64,000 nt of DNA from Xanthomonas melonis (lineage in GTDB: Bacteria > Pseudomonadota > Gammaproteobacteria > Xanthomonadales > Xanthomonadaceae), in contig NZ_JAJGQH010000015.1 of NCBI RefSeq assembly GCF_020783655.1, positions 86,665 through 150,664 of the forward strand, written 5' to 3'. Below are positions 45,712 to 55,785 of the stretch, in pieces. A program made the translations under genes and the position numbers. The notes under the pieces were generated by a model. The model was not told the DNA's origin and did no database searches. It was given only the letters and a program-made list of their open reading frames with translations. Position 1 is the stretch's first letter, and the number at the start of each line of letters is the position of its first letter.

Positions 45712-46704
45712 ATGCAGTGGATCCGGCAACGCGCGTGGATGATGGTGGGGATGTGGTGCGCGTCCACCGCCGCGTGGGCGCAGCGTCCTGCACCGGCCGA
45801 ACCGCGCGCAGTCGTGCCGCTGGCGGCCGAGAAGGTGGTGGTCTCCACCGACATCGGCGACGACATTGACGATGCCTTCGCGTTGGCCCTGTTGCTGCGC
45901 AGCCCGCAGCTGGATGTGCTGGGGATCGCCTCGGCCTGGGGTGACACCCGCCTGCGTGCGCAGTTGTTGCAGCGCTTGTTGCAGCAGGCCGGGCGCGGCG
46001 AGATTCCGCTGGCGGTGGGGGCACCCACGACCAGCACGATTCCCTTCAGCCAGGCACGCTGGGCGGCCGGGGGCCGGTTGCCGGACCGATCGCCGGACGC
46101 GGCGGCGATGATCCTGCAGCAGGCACGCCAGCACCCGGGTCAGGTGACCTTGCTGATACTGGGGCCGATGACCGATGCGGCGCTGGCGCAACAGCGCGAC
46201 CCGGCCGGTTTTGCCAAGCTCAAGCGCATCGTGGCGATGGGCGGATCGGTGCGGGTGGGCTATGGCAAGTCCGCGTATCGCCCGGCCAGCGCGCCGGCGC
46301 CGGAGTACAACATCCTGGCCGACGTGCCGGCGGCGCAGCGTGTGTTCGCCGCCGGCGTGCCGATCGTGCTGCTGCCGCTGGATGCCTCCCAGGTCACCCT
46401 GGAAGAACCCGAGCGCATTGCGCTGTTCGCGCACGGCGACGGGGTGACCGACGCGCTGACCCAGCTCTACTACCAATGGCGCAACACCGACCAGCCTTGG
46501 GCCAGCGCCACGCCCACGCTGTTCGACGTGGTGCCGGTGGCCTGGTTGCTGCAGCCGCAGCTGTGCCCGACGACCGCGCTGCATCTGGACGTGGATGCGC
46601 AGGGGTATACCCGCGAAGGGCCGGGCAGCCCGAACGTGCAGGCCTGCCTGGGGCTGGACAAGCCTGGGCTGATCGCGCTGTACATGCGGCAGCTGCTGCA
46701 CTGA
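45712..46704 (+). CDS. Exported nucleoside hydrolase (IUNH family)
   Basis: A 330-residue inosine-uridine-preferring nucleoside hydrolase with an N-terminal signal peptide (cleavage near AWAQRP, residue 24), so it acts in the periplasm, whereas most family members are cytoplasmic. The calcium motif is STDIGDDIDD (45-54); later GPMTDAAL and AEYN-type blocks (EYNILADVPAAQRVF) fit. It would split nucleosides to base and ribose. It lies 20 bases past the receptor's terminator with a ribosome site GGAGTGAGGA, so it is likely expressed from readthrough or a promoter in the terminator region. Confidence 0.88.
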   Translation: MQWIRQRAWMMVGMWCASTAAWAQRPAPAEPRAVVPLAAEKVVVSTDIGDDIDDAFALALLLRSPQLDVLGIASAWGDTRLRAQLLQRLLQQAGRGEIPLAVGAPTTSTIPFSQARWAAGGRLPDRSPDAAAMILQQARQHPGQVTLLILGPMTDAALAQQRDPAGFAKLKRIVAMGGSVRVGYGKSAYRPASAPAPEYNILADVPAAQRVFAAGVPIVLLPLDASQVTLEEPERIALFAHGDGVTDALTQLYYQWRNTDQPWASATPTLFDVVPVAWLLQPQLCPTTALHLDVDAQGYTREGPGSPNVQACLGLDKPGLIALYMRQLLH

Positions 46705-46756
46705 GACGCCTGCTGCGGCGTTGTCAGAAGAGGCGTCGGTGCAACGGCGCAAACCG

Positions 46757-47013
46757 CCCCTCATCCGCCCTTCGGGCACCTTCTCCCGTTGACGGGAGAA
46801 GGGGGGACGTGCTTGATGGTGCGGGTGGGACGCCTGTGGGAACCGGGACAGCCGGTAACGGATCAGCGTCGGCGATTCGGTTTTCCGGCCCGTCGACGGT
46901 GAGCGACGCCCTGCGTTGCCGGTGACAGTGATTCGCATAATCGTGTCTGCGTCCGACCCCGGCACTCCTTCTCCCGCGTGCGGGAGAAGGTGCCCGAAGG
47001 GCGGATGAGGGGG
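46757..47013. repeat. Two opposed REP-like elements
   Basis: 46757-46803 reads CCCCTCATCCGCCCTTCGGG then the CTTCTCCCG/CGGGAGAAG hairpin; 46967-47013 is the same module reversed. This head-to-head pair with about 160 bases between is like a BIME. The 393-base gap between the hydrolase and macroglobulin genes holds nothing else I can support. Confidence 0.8.
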
Positions 47014-47097
47014 CGTTAAGAAGCCCTGCCAGCCCAGCTGTGCATGCACGGTGAAACGCGTCGTTATACTGGCGTCCTCAATCATGGGATCGCACGA

Positions 47098-50000
47098 ATG
47101 GACAGCCGGGAATCAAGGATGAGGGCGTCGGTCACGCGAAGCCTGCTGCTGTGGGTGATGGTGCTGACGGTGGCGCTGGGCATCGTGGCCTGCAAGCGCA
47201 ACGAAAGCGGCCAACTACCTGCGCCCAGTGGCGAGGCGATCAAGGCCGACAGGCAGGCCATCACCGGTTTTGCACTGGCGCGCGCCTACCCCGACCAGAG
47301 CGGCGACGGCGTGTCGCTGGTACTGGAGTTTTCACGCCCGCTGGTCGGTAGCCAGGACTTCGATGCGCTGGTGCGTTTCGAGGAAAAGACCGGGGTCGGC
47401 GACAGCAGCTGGTCGCTGTCGGAGGACGGCAAGTCGCTGCGCTACCCGTATGTGGAAGCTGCCAAGGACTACACGGTGTTGGTCGACGCCAACCTGCTGG
47501 CCGCCGACGGCAGCCGCCTGGGCAAGCCGCTCAAGCAAAAGGTCCACACCGGCGAACTCAAGCCGGTGGCCGGCTTCGCCTCGCAGGGCAGCGTGCTGCC
47601 CGCGCGCGAGAGCCGCGGCCTGCCGGTGGTGTCGGTCAACGTGCCGGAAGTGGATGTGGAATTCCTGCGCGTGCGCGAGAAGTCGCTGCCGGCGTTCTTC
47701 AAGCATTTCCAGCGCGGTGGGCGCCGTGGCAGCTGGGAGCTGGAGAGCCAATACGACGATCGCCAGCCGCTGTCCAAGCTGGCCGATCCGGTCTACGTCA
47801 ATCGTTTCATCCTGGGCGGCAAGCAGAACGAGCGCGTGCTGACCTACCTGCCCACGCAGGACATCAAGGAGCTGCAGAAGCCGGGTCTGTACTTCGCGGT
47901 GATGAAGCGCGCCGGCAGTTTCGACAGCGAGTTCGACACCGCGTTCTTCACTGTCAGCGACATCGGCCTGCACACGCGGGCCTACAAGGACAAGCTGTTC
48001 GTGCACACCGCTTCGCTGCAGAGCGGTGAGGCGATCAAGAACGTGGAAGTGCGCATCCTGGATGCCAAGGGCGAGCTGTTCCTCAAGGGCGCCACCGATG
48101 GCAATGGCAATGCGCTGCTCAACTACACGCTCGACGCTGGCCATGTGCTGGTGGCGCGCAGCAAGACCGATCTGTCGATGCTGCCGTTCAACCAGCCGGC
48201 GCTGGATCTGAGCGAGTTTGCGGTCGCCGGGCGGCAGAGTGCGTGGTTCGACGTGTTCGCCTGGGCGGGACGCGATCTGTACCGCCCTGGCGAGACCATG
48301 CGGGTGTCGGCGATCCTGCGCGACAACGACGGCAAGCCGACCGCCGGGCCGACGAAAGGCGGGCAGCCGGTGTTCCTGCGGTTGAAACAGCCGGATGGCA
48401 AGACCTTCCGCGAGACCCGGCTGCAGCCGGGCGAGCAGGGCTATTTCGAATTCAGCCAACAGATTCCCGCCGATGCGCCCACTGGCCGCTGGCAGGTGGA
48501 GTTCCGCACCGACCCGGCCAGCAGGGAAGCGGTGCAGGGCATGACCGTGCGCGTGGAGGAGTTCCTGCCCGAACGCATGAAGCTGGACCTGGACAGCACG
48601 CAGAAGACCCTGAGCGCCGGTCAGCCGTTCAAGCTGCAGGCCACGGCCGCATATCTGTATGGCGCGCCGGCCGAGGGCAACCGCTTCACCGCCAAGCTGG
48701 CGGTCAGCGTGGAGCAGCATCCGCTCGACGCGTTGCCGGGCTGGTTCTTCGGCGACCCCACGCTGGAGCTGCCGCGCGAAGCCAAGGATGTGATCGACAC
48801 CGAGTTCGGCAGCGATGGCGTATTGCGCGAAGACATCGCGTTGCCGGCCGAAGCCAGGCCGGTCAGCACGATCGCCGCAGTGGTCTCCGGCAGCGTGTAC
48901 GAAACCGGCGGGCGCACCGTGACCCGTACCCTCAAGCGCGTGCTGTGGCCGGCCAAGGCCTTGGTCGGCGTGCGCCCGCTGTTCGACGACAAGGACGGCG
49001 CCGATGCCAATGCGACTGCCCGTTTCGAGATCACCCGCGTGGATGCCGACGGCAAACTGCAGCCGGCCAAGGGCCTGAAGGCCACGCTGGTGCGTGAGCT
49101 GCGCGACTACCACTGGAACTACAGCGACAACCATTGGAATTACGACTTCACCCGGCGCTTCGAGAACAAGGACACGCGCACGCTGGACGTGGGGAGCGGC
49201 AATGCCAAGCTGGATGTCCCGGTGGAATGGGGCGAGTACCGCATGGAGGTCTTCGACCCGGCCACCGGGCTGACCACGCGTTACCCGTTCCGTGCCGGCT
49301 GGAGCTGGAACGACGAGAACCGCGGGCTGGATGCGCGACCGGACAAGGTCAAGCTGGCGCTGGACAAGACCGGCTACCGGGCCGGCGATACGCTCACCGT
49401 CAGCCTGACGCCGCCGCATGCAGGCAAGGGCGTGCTGCTCGTGGAAAGCGACAAGCTGCTGTACGTGCAGGACATCGACGTCAAGCCAGGCAGCACGTTC
49501 GACATTCCGGTCACCGATGCCTGGGAGCGCCACGATGTGTACGTCACCGCGCTGGTGTTCCGCGGTGGCAGCGCGCCGAGCAAGATCACGCCCGCACGCG
49601 CAGTGGGCGTGGCGTTCGTGCCGATGGAGCGCAAGCACCGCCGCGTGGCGGTGGGTCTGTCCGCGCCCAAGCAGATGCGTCCGGAGCAACCGCTGCCGGT
49701 GACGGTGAGCGTGCCCGAGCTGGCCGGCAAGGCCGCGCACGTGACCATCTCCGCGGTGGACGTGGGCATCCTCAACATCACCCGCTTCCCGGTGCCCGAT
49801 GCCAACGCGCAGTTCTTCGCGCAACGGCGCCTGGGCACCGACGCCTACGACATCTACGGGCGGGTGATCGAAAGCTTCGAGGGCGCCAGCGGCAAGCTCA
49901 AGTTCGGCGGCGATATGGCGCTGGAGGCGCTGCCGCAGGCCAAACGCCCGACCGCGCGCGTGCAGACCGTGGATCTGTTCTCCGGCTCGGTCAAACTCGA

Positions 50001-52035
50001 TGCAAAGGGCAACGCGCGCGTGCAGCTGCCGGTGCCGGACTTCAATGGCACGCTGCGGGTGTCGGCGCTGGTGTATTCGGACACGCGCTACGGCAACCGC
50101 GACATGGAAACCGTGGTGCGTGCACCGATCCTGGCCGAGGCCAGCATGCCGCGGGTGATGGCGCCAGGCGACCGCAGCATGGTGACGCTGGACGTGCAGA
50201 ATTTCACCGGTAAACCGGGCGAGTTCAATGTGCGCGTGGACGCCATCGGCCCGCTGGCGATCGGCGAGGCGTCGCGCAGCGTCAAGCTCGGCGTGGATGC
50301 CAAGCAGACGCTGAGCTTCCCGCTCACCGCCACCGAAGGCTATCGCGTGGCCAAGGTGCGCGTGCGCGTGGACGGCAATGGTTCCAAGGCCGACCGCAGC
50401 TACGAGCTGCCGGTACGCGCAGGCTGGCCGCAGGTGTTGCGCGCGCAGACCCGCGTCCTCGACCCGCTGGCACCCATCACCCTGGACAGCGGCTCGGCCG
50501 ATGGGCTGATGCCCGGCTCGGTCAACGCACGCATGGTGGTCAGCCCGCTGCCGCCGATTCCTTTCGCCAGCGCCTTGCAGGGTGCCCTGGAATACCCGTA
50601 CGGCTGCGTCGAGCAGACCACCAGCAAGGGGTATGCGGCGCTATTGCTCGACGATGCCACGGCCAGGGCGCTGGGCACCCAGGGTCTGGATGCGGCCACG
50701 CGACGCGAACGGATGGAAGGCGCGTTCGGGCGGCTGGCCTCGATGCAGATCGCCAGTGGGCATTTTTCGATGTGGGGAGACGATGGCGATGTCAGTCCGG
50801 CGCTGACGCCATACATCGCCGAGTTTCTGCTCGATGCCAGAGACGCTGGTTTCTCGGTGCCCGACAACGTGCTGCAGAAGGCACTCAATCGCCTGAGTGA
50901 AGACCTGCTCTCCGGCGGCAACGAGTTCTACGGGCAGGATCGCCGCGAGAATCTGAAGTTCGCCAACCAGGCCTGGTCGGGCTACGTGCTGGCACGTGTG
51001 AACCGTGCCCCGCTGGGGACGCTGCGCGCGCTGTACGACAACCAGCGCGACAAGGCGCTGACCGGCCTGTCGCTGGTGCATCTGGGCGCGGCACTGTCGT
51101 TGCAGGGCGACACCAAGCGTGGTGGGGCGGCGATCAAGGCCGGTTTCGCCAAGGACAGTGCCGAACGGCCGCGTTACTTCGGCGACTATGGCAGTGCGAT
51201 TCGCGACGACGCCTTGATGATGGCCCTGCTGCACGAACGCGGCCTGTCCAAGCCTGAGTACGATACCCGGGTCGTGGCGCTCGGCCGCGCGCTGGATGTA
51301 CGCCGTGCCGGTGGCCCACTGTGGCTGAGCACGCAGGAACAGGTCGCCTTGGCGCGACTGGGCAAGGCCTTGATGGTCGGGCAGGGCAAGCAGGTATCCG
51401 GCACCCTCACCGTCGGCGGCGATGCGCAGCAGATCGCCGCGGCACGTCTGTTCGCGCGCAGCTTCGACGGCGCCGCGCTCGCACGGGGCGTGCAGTTCGC
51501 ACCGCAGGGCGAGGCGCCGATGTACGCCAGCCTGGAAGTGGCCGGCATCCCGCGCAGCGCGCCTGAGCCGGACACACGCCACCTTAGCGTGGAGCGCAGC
51601 TGGTACACCACCGACGGTAAGCCGTGGAGCCCGCGCGCGCTGAAGGAAGGCGAGGCGCTGATCGTGCGTGTCACCATCACTGCCAACGAATCGATGCCCG
51701 ATGCATTGCTCACCGATCTGCTGCCGGCAGGCCTGGAGATCGAAAACTTCAATCTGAGCGATGCCAAGCAGTGGGCCGACGTGGTGGTGGACGGCATCGG
51801 CATCAGCGAACGTTCCCGCGCCGCCGACGTCAAGCACGAAGAGTTCCGCGACGACCGCTATGTGGCCGCTGTGGCGCTGTCGTCGGGCAGCAAGGCGCAG
51901 CTCTACTATCTGGTGCGTGCGGTCACCCCGGGCACGTACACCGTGCCGCCATCACTGGTGGAAGACATGTACCGGCCGGAGTTGCGCGGGGTGGGGCGCA
52001 GCACGCCAGCGACGATGACGGTGGTGCAGCCGTAG
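47098..52035 (+). CDS. Bacterial alpha-2-macroglobulin lipoprotein (YfhM-like)
   Basis: A 1645-residue periplasmic lipoprotein: signal peptide with lipobox GIVAC, macroglobulin domains through the middle (VSAILRDNDGKPT, VRVEEFLPERMKLDL), a bait-like region, then the thioester motif CVEQ at residue 1170 in YPYGCVEQTTSKGYA and its alpha-helical domain. It is thought to trap invading proteases and to guard the periplasm together with PBP1C. The thioester is intact, so it should be active. The start could be 47098 or 47119. In many bacteria pbpC follows directly; here about 5.4 kb intervene. Confidence 0.92.
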   Translation: MDSRESRMRASVTRSLLLWVMVLTVALGIVACKRNESGQLPAPSGEAIKADRQAITGFALARAYPDQSGDGVSLVLEFSRPLVGSQDFDALVRFEEKTGVGDSSWSLSEDGKSLRYPYVEAAKDYTVLVDANLLAADGSRLGKPLKQKVHTGELKPVAGFASQGSVLPARESRGLPVVSVNVPEVDVEFLRVREKSLPAFFKHFQRGGRRGSWELESQYDDRQPLSKLADPVYVNRFILGGKQNERVLTYLPTQDIKELQKPGLYFAVMKRAGSFDSEFDTAFFTVSDIGLHTRAYKDKLFVHTASLQSGEAIKNVEVRILDAKGELFLKGATDGNGNALLNYTLDAGHVLVARSKTDLSMLPFNQPALDLSEFAVAGRQSAWFDVFAWAGRDLYRPGETMRVSAILRDNDGKPTAGPTKGGQPVFLRLKQPDGKTFRETRLQPGEQGYFEFSQQIPADAPTGRWQVEFRTDPASREAVQGMTVRVEEFLPERMKLDLDSTQKTLSAGQPFKLQATAAYLYGAPAEGNRFTAKLAVSVEQHPLDALPGWFFGDPTLELPREAKDVIDTEFGSDGVLREDIALPAEARPVSTIAAVVSGSVYETGGRTVTRTLKRVLWPAKALVGVRPLFDDKDGADANATARFEITRVDADGKLQPAKGLKATLVRELRDYHWNYSDNHWNYDFTRRFENKDTRTLDVGSGNAKLDVPVEWGEYRMEVFDPATGLTTRYPFRAGWSWNDENRGLDARPDKVKLALDKTGYRAGDTLTVSLTPPHAGKGVLLVESDKLLYVQDIDVKPGSTFDIPVTDAWERHDVYVTALVFRGGSAPSKITPARAVGVAFVPMERKHRRVAVGLSAPKQMRPEQPLPVTVSVPELAGKAAHVTISAVDVGILNITRFPVPDANAQFFAQRRLGTDAYDIYGRVIESFEGASGKLKFGGDMALEALPQAKRPTARVQTVDLFSGSVKLDAKGNARVQLPVPDFNGTLRVSALVYSDTRYGNRDMETVVRAPILAEASMPRVMAPGDRSMVTLDVQNFTGKPGEFNVRVDAIGPLAIGEASRSVKLGVDAKQTLSFPLTATEGYRVAKVRVRVDGNGSKADRSYELPVRAGWPQVLRAQTRVLDPLAPITLDSGSADGLMPGSVNARMVVSPLPPIPFASALQGALEYPYGCVEQTTSKGYAALLLDDATARALGTQGLDAATRRERMEGAFGRLASMQIASGHFSMWGDDGDVSPALTPYIAEFLLDARDAGFSVPDNVLQKALNRLSEDLLSGGNEFYGQDRRENLKFANQAWSGYVLARVNRAPLGTLRALYDNQRDKALTGLSLVHLGAALSLQGDTKRGGAAIKAGFAKDSAERPRYFGDYGSAIRDDALMMALLHERGLSKPEYDTRVVALGRALDVRRAGGPLWLSTQEQVALARLGKALMVGQGKQVSGTLTVGGDAQQIAAARLFARSFDGAALARGVQFAPQGEAPMYASLEVAGIPRSAPEPDTRHLSVERSWYTTDGKPWSPRALKEGEALIVRVTITANESMPDALLTDLLPAGLEIENFNLSDAKQWADVVVDGIGISERSRAADVKHEEFRDDRYVAAVALSSGSKAQLYYLVRAVTPGTYTVPPSLVEDMYRPELRGVGRSTPATMTVVQP

Positions 52036-52069
52036 GGGCACGCCATTTCTGACGGACACCGAAACTCTG

Positions 52070-52492
52070 CCTTCTCCCGCTCGGAAGAAGGTGCCCCGCA
52101 GGGGCGGATGAGGGTGTGCCTCGGAGATCTACCATCACCTGTAATGACAAACGTGTCGCCACGCGGCATCAGACCTGAAGCACCGACTGCTTCACTGCCT
52201 CGCCTTCGTACCCTCACCCCAACCCCTCTCCCGCCGGGAGAGGGGCTTTGATCGCCCTGCGGCAGCAGTGAAGAGCGGTAAGGTCGCCCACGTAGCGGTG
52301 CCATGAGCGAGTCCTTCTCCCGTAGGGAGAAGGTGCCCCGCAGGGGCGGATGAGGGTGCGCCTCGGAGATCTACCATCACCTGTCATGACAAGCGCGTCG
52401 CCACGCGCCATCAGACCTGAATCACCGACTGCTTCACTGCCTCGCCTTTGTACTCTCACCCCAATCCCTCTCCGGCCGGGAGAGGGATTCTT
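52070..52492. repeat. Duplicated REP-containing unit, period 242
   Basis: Unit 1 (52070-52250) and unit 2 (52312-52492) share the order CTTCTCCCG..GAAG, GGTGCCCCGCAGGGGCGGAT, CCTCGGAGATCTACCATCAC, CATCAGACCTGAA, CTGCTTCACTGCCTCGCC, and a CCTCTCC..GGAGAGG hairpin. They differ at scattered bases. They fill most of the 631-base gap before the next TonB receptor; I see no gene there. Confidence 0.85.
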
Positions 52493-52666
52493 GAAGCGCC
52501 GCACTGAAGGTCTTTGCGACTCCGGCGACCGTCTTCGTCTCTGGCGACACCGCTACGCATTGTCTTGGCATTGCGATGCAAGCGACACGCAGGGGTCATT
52601 TCTACTGGCTACGGTGGCGTGCCTTCTCACAGGCGTGGCGCCCTTGCTGCGCGTTCCCGGGATTCC

Positions 52667-55633
52667 ATGCAGCGCTCCGATTCGTGCCGTTTTCATTTGA
52701 CTGTTCTCGCCGTCGCCATCGCGGCATGTTCACCAGCGCTGCAGGCGCAGACCAACGCGAGGTCTGCCAGCGCAGAGCGCAGCGTTTCATCGTCGCCTTC
52801 ATTATCTGTAGATCCCGCAGACGCCAGCGCAGCACCGGACGACGCGGTAGGCACAGAGTCCGTCGCGTCCCCAGGTGACGTATCCAACGCCGATGCACCA
52901 GCCGCCGCAACCAAAACCGGCGTGCAGACACTGGACGCCATGCAAGTCACCGGCGTGCGCCGCGCCAACGCAGCCGCAGTGGAAAGCAAGCGCGCGGCGA
53001 CCAACATCACCGATGTGATCAGTGCCACCGATGTACGCGCACTGCCGGACAGCACGATTGTGGAAGCGCTGCGTCGCGTTCCGGGGTTGTCGGTACTGCC
53101 GGCTACCGACAACGAGCATCCGCGCGACGAAGCGGCCACGCCGGTGCTGCGCGGCCTGGGGCCGTCTTACAACAATGTCACCATCGATGGGCTCACCATC
53201 GCATCACCCGGTACGCCGAACGGCACGCTCGGGTCGATCACCCGCGGCGTGCGGCTGGATCTGCTGCCGGCCTCGATGGTCAGCGAGTTGCAGGTGGTCA
53301 AGACGTTTACGCCGGATCTGGATCCCAATGCCACCGGCGGTGCGATCAACCTCAAGACGCGCAGCGCATTCGAAAACGGCGGCAAGCCATTCTTCAGCGC
53401 CGAAGCCGCGCTCGGCCACGCCAACGATGCGGGCAAGCCGCGCGACCAGGACGATCTTGGCTACCGGTTGAATGCCACCGGCAGCCGCACCTTCGGCAGC
53501 GAGCAACAGTACGGGCTCACGGTGTCGGCCAACTACCAGACGCTCAGCAGCTACACCGAAACCCACATGACCACCGACACGGTGCATTACGGGTTCTACG
53601 ACAACAACGGTGTGCTGCAGACCGGTGCCAATCTCGGCAATGGCTGGGCGGTGCCGCAGCAGGACAAATACTGGTACGTGCAGAACCAGCGCGACCGCTA
53701 TGGGGTTACCGGCAAGTTCGAGATGCGGCCCAGTGCGGCGCTCGAAGCGTATGCCATGGCCGGCTACTATTATTTCAAGGACAACATGGAGCGCAACGAG
53801 GTCATCATCGACCCGCGCAACCGCAGTCAGGTGTTCGAGCAGACCGCCACCTCCGGCCGTTACCCAGGGGGCGATGTCGAGGTTGGCTATTCCAACCAGA
53901 TCGTGACCACGCGCACCAAGGTGGCCCAGCTGGGCACGCTCTGGCGTCCTACCGACCGGCAGCAGTTCTCCGCACGAGCGGCCTGGTCGGATGCGACCTA
54001 CGACGAACCCATTCGCATGATCAAGTACGCCACCGGCATCACGCGCCCAGCGCCGGTGCCGGTCGGGCAGACCGGCAGTGGCGTGACCATCAACGCCACA
54101 CCCGACTACGCCTTTGCCTATGACACGTCCGGCTTCGATCAACGTTTCGATGTGTCGCCGCAGGCCTACAACAACCTGGACAATTACAGCCTGTCGTACT
54201 GGCGCCCTGACTACAAACGCACTGCCGCCGATCGCATTCTGACCGGTCGGCTCGACTACGGCTTCAATCAGGGCGAAAGCGATCAGGGCACTGGCTTCGC
54301 GGCAGGCGTGTCGTACACCACCGACAAGCCGTCGTACGACATCTATCGCGTGGAGTACCAACCCAATACCAGCGCGCCGGCCTTCGGCCTGGCCGACGTG
54401 GCGGGCACCGGCAGGGCGCCGCTGCGTTACGCCGGCTTGAACCTGATCACCATCGATCCGGACAAGGCCAACCGCGTGCTGGCGGCATCGCCGTTGAGCG
54501 CATTCAACAGTACCGACCAGCAGGCCTTCAGCAACCAGGACAACTTCACCCATACCGAAAAGATCTTCGGCAGCTACGGCCTGGTGAGTTATCGCAGCGA
54601 TCGGCTCAATGTGCAGGCAGGCCTGCACTACGACAGCACCAGACTCGACACCGTCGGTCGCCTGCGCCAGCTGGATACCGCCAGCAACCGCTATGTGTAT
54701 GTCGACAACCCGACCAGCGCGGATTACGCCTATCTGTTGCCGTCGGCCGTCATGACCTACCACCTGACCGACACGCTGGACCTGCGCGCCGGCGCCAGCC
54801 GTACGCTGGGCCGGCCGCCTTACGACGCATATGCCGCACGCACCTCGATCGGCTTCGTCAACACGGCCGACGCCGGCAACCCGAATGCGCAGGGCGTCAC
54901 CGTGACCATCGGCAACCCCGACATCAAGCCGCGCGTGTCCAATAACCTGGATCTGTCGCTGGAATGGCGCCTGCCCGGTGATTTCGATGCATTCGCCTCC
55001 GCGGCGGTGTTCGACAAGCGCATCCAGGACGAGATCTTCACGCTCTCGCGCACCGACAGCTACACCTTCGACGGCACCACCTATGCCAATGCGCTGATCA
55101 GCACGCCGGCCAATGCCGCGAAGGCACGTATCCGCGGTGTGGAGCTCAACGGCATCGTCAACACCCTGGCGCCGCTTGTTCCGTGGCTGAGCGGAGTCGG
55201 CTTCAGTGTCAATGTTGCCGTGCTCGATGGCAGCCTCGATGTGCCGTACAGCATAGGTAGCGGCACCACTGTCACCCAGCGCGAGCGCAAGCTCGACAAC
55301 CTGGTCGGGCAACCGGATTACACCGCCAACGCCACGCTGTTCTACAACACCGGCGGCCTGGAGTTGCGCGCGGCCTACAACCGGCAGGGCAAGGCCTTGC
55401 GTTCGATTGTCAGCAATATCGATTGGCAGGATCTGTACTGGTCGCCGCGCTCGCAACTGGATTTCACGGCCACCTATGCCATCAGCAAGCAGCTCAGCCT
55501 GGTGGGCCAGGTCAGTAACCTCACCCATAGCCGCATCACCAGCGTAACCGGCCCGGGGCAGAACCTGCTCAAGGACAGTTATTCGGTGCCGACGACCTAT
55601 TGGGTTGGTCTGCGGTTCACGCCCGCGTTTTGA
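52667..55633 (+). CDS. TonB-dependent receptor, Caulobacter/Xanthomonas type
   Basis: A 988-residue outer-membrane receptor. Signal peptide to about ALQAQ (residue 28), a Ser/Ala/Asp-rich spacer, TonB box region LDAMQVTGVRR, plug domain with NITDVISATDVRALPDSTI and EALRRVPGLSV, and a barrel ending TYWVGLRFTPAF. This large type is abundant in Xanthomonas. I chose the ATG at 52667 for its signal peptide; the frame is open from 52514 but that stretch is repeat border. The next gene is an exported glycerophosphodiesterase, so phosphodiester uptake is a possible role. Confidence 0.92.
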   Translation: MQRSDSCRFHLTVLAVAIAACSPALQAQTNARSASAERSVSSSPSLSVDPADASAAPDDAVGTESVASPGDVSNADAPAAATKTGVQTLDAMQVTGVRRANAAAVESKRAATNITDVISATDVRALPDSTIVEALRRVPGLSVLPATDNEHPRDEAATPVLRGLGPSYNNVTIDGLTIASPGTPNGTLGSITRGVRLDLLPASMVSELQVVKTFTPDLDPNATGGAINLKTRSAFENGGKPFFSAEAALGHANDAGKPRDQDDLGYRLNATGSRTFGSEQQYGLTVSANYQTLSSYTETHMTTDTVHYGFYDNNGVLQTGANLGNGWAVPQQDKYWYVQNQRDRYGVTGKFEMRPSAALEAYAMAGYYYFKDNMERNEVIIDPRNRSQVFEQTATSGRYPGGDVEVGYSNQIVTTRTKVAQLGTLWRPTDRQQFSARAAWSDATYDEPIRMIKYATGITRPAPVPVGQTGSGVTINATPDYAFAYDTSGFDQRFDVSPQAYNNLDNYSLSYWRPDYKRTAADRILTGRLDYGFNQGESDQGTGFAAGVSYTTDKPSYDIYRVEYQPNTSAPAFGLADVAGTGRAPLRYAGLNLITIDPDKANRVLAASPLSAFNSTDQQAFSNQDNFTHTEKIFGSYGLVSYRSDRLNVQAGLHYDSTRLDTVGRLRQLDTASNRYVYVDNPTSADYAYLLPSAVMTYHLTDTLDLRAGASRTLGRPPYDAYAARTSIGFVNTADAGNPNAQGVTVTIGNPDIKPRVSNNLDLSLEWRLPGDFDAFASAAVFDKRIQDEIFTLSRTDSYTFDGTTYANALISTPANAAKARIRGVELNGIVNTLAPLVPWLSGVGFSVNVAVLDGSLDVPYSIGSGTTVTQRERKLDNLVGQPDYTANATLFYNTGGLELRAAYNRQGKALRSIVSNIDWQDLYWSPRSQLDFTATYAISKQLSLVGQVSNLTHSRITSVTGPGQNLLKDSYSVPTTYWVGLRFTPAF

Positions 55634-55785
55634 TCCAGGGCAACAGACCGTTGTTCGCTGCGGCGTGCATGGCGCAATCGCGTGGTCCCAGCCTGGACCG
55701 GTGGCGCATGTACTGACCGCTCGCGCCCGGCCTGTTGCGCTGGCGAACGTGCAGTGAATTCTTCCCTTCAAGTGGAGTCATTTCG

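Noticed and set aside
52375..52390. CTGTCATGACA as a Pho-box half-site before the receptor/phosphodiesterase pair
   Set aside because: Only one half-site is present and it belongs to the duplicated repeat, whose other copy has changed bases.
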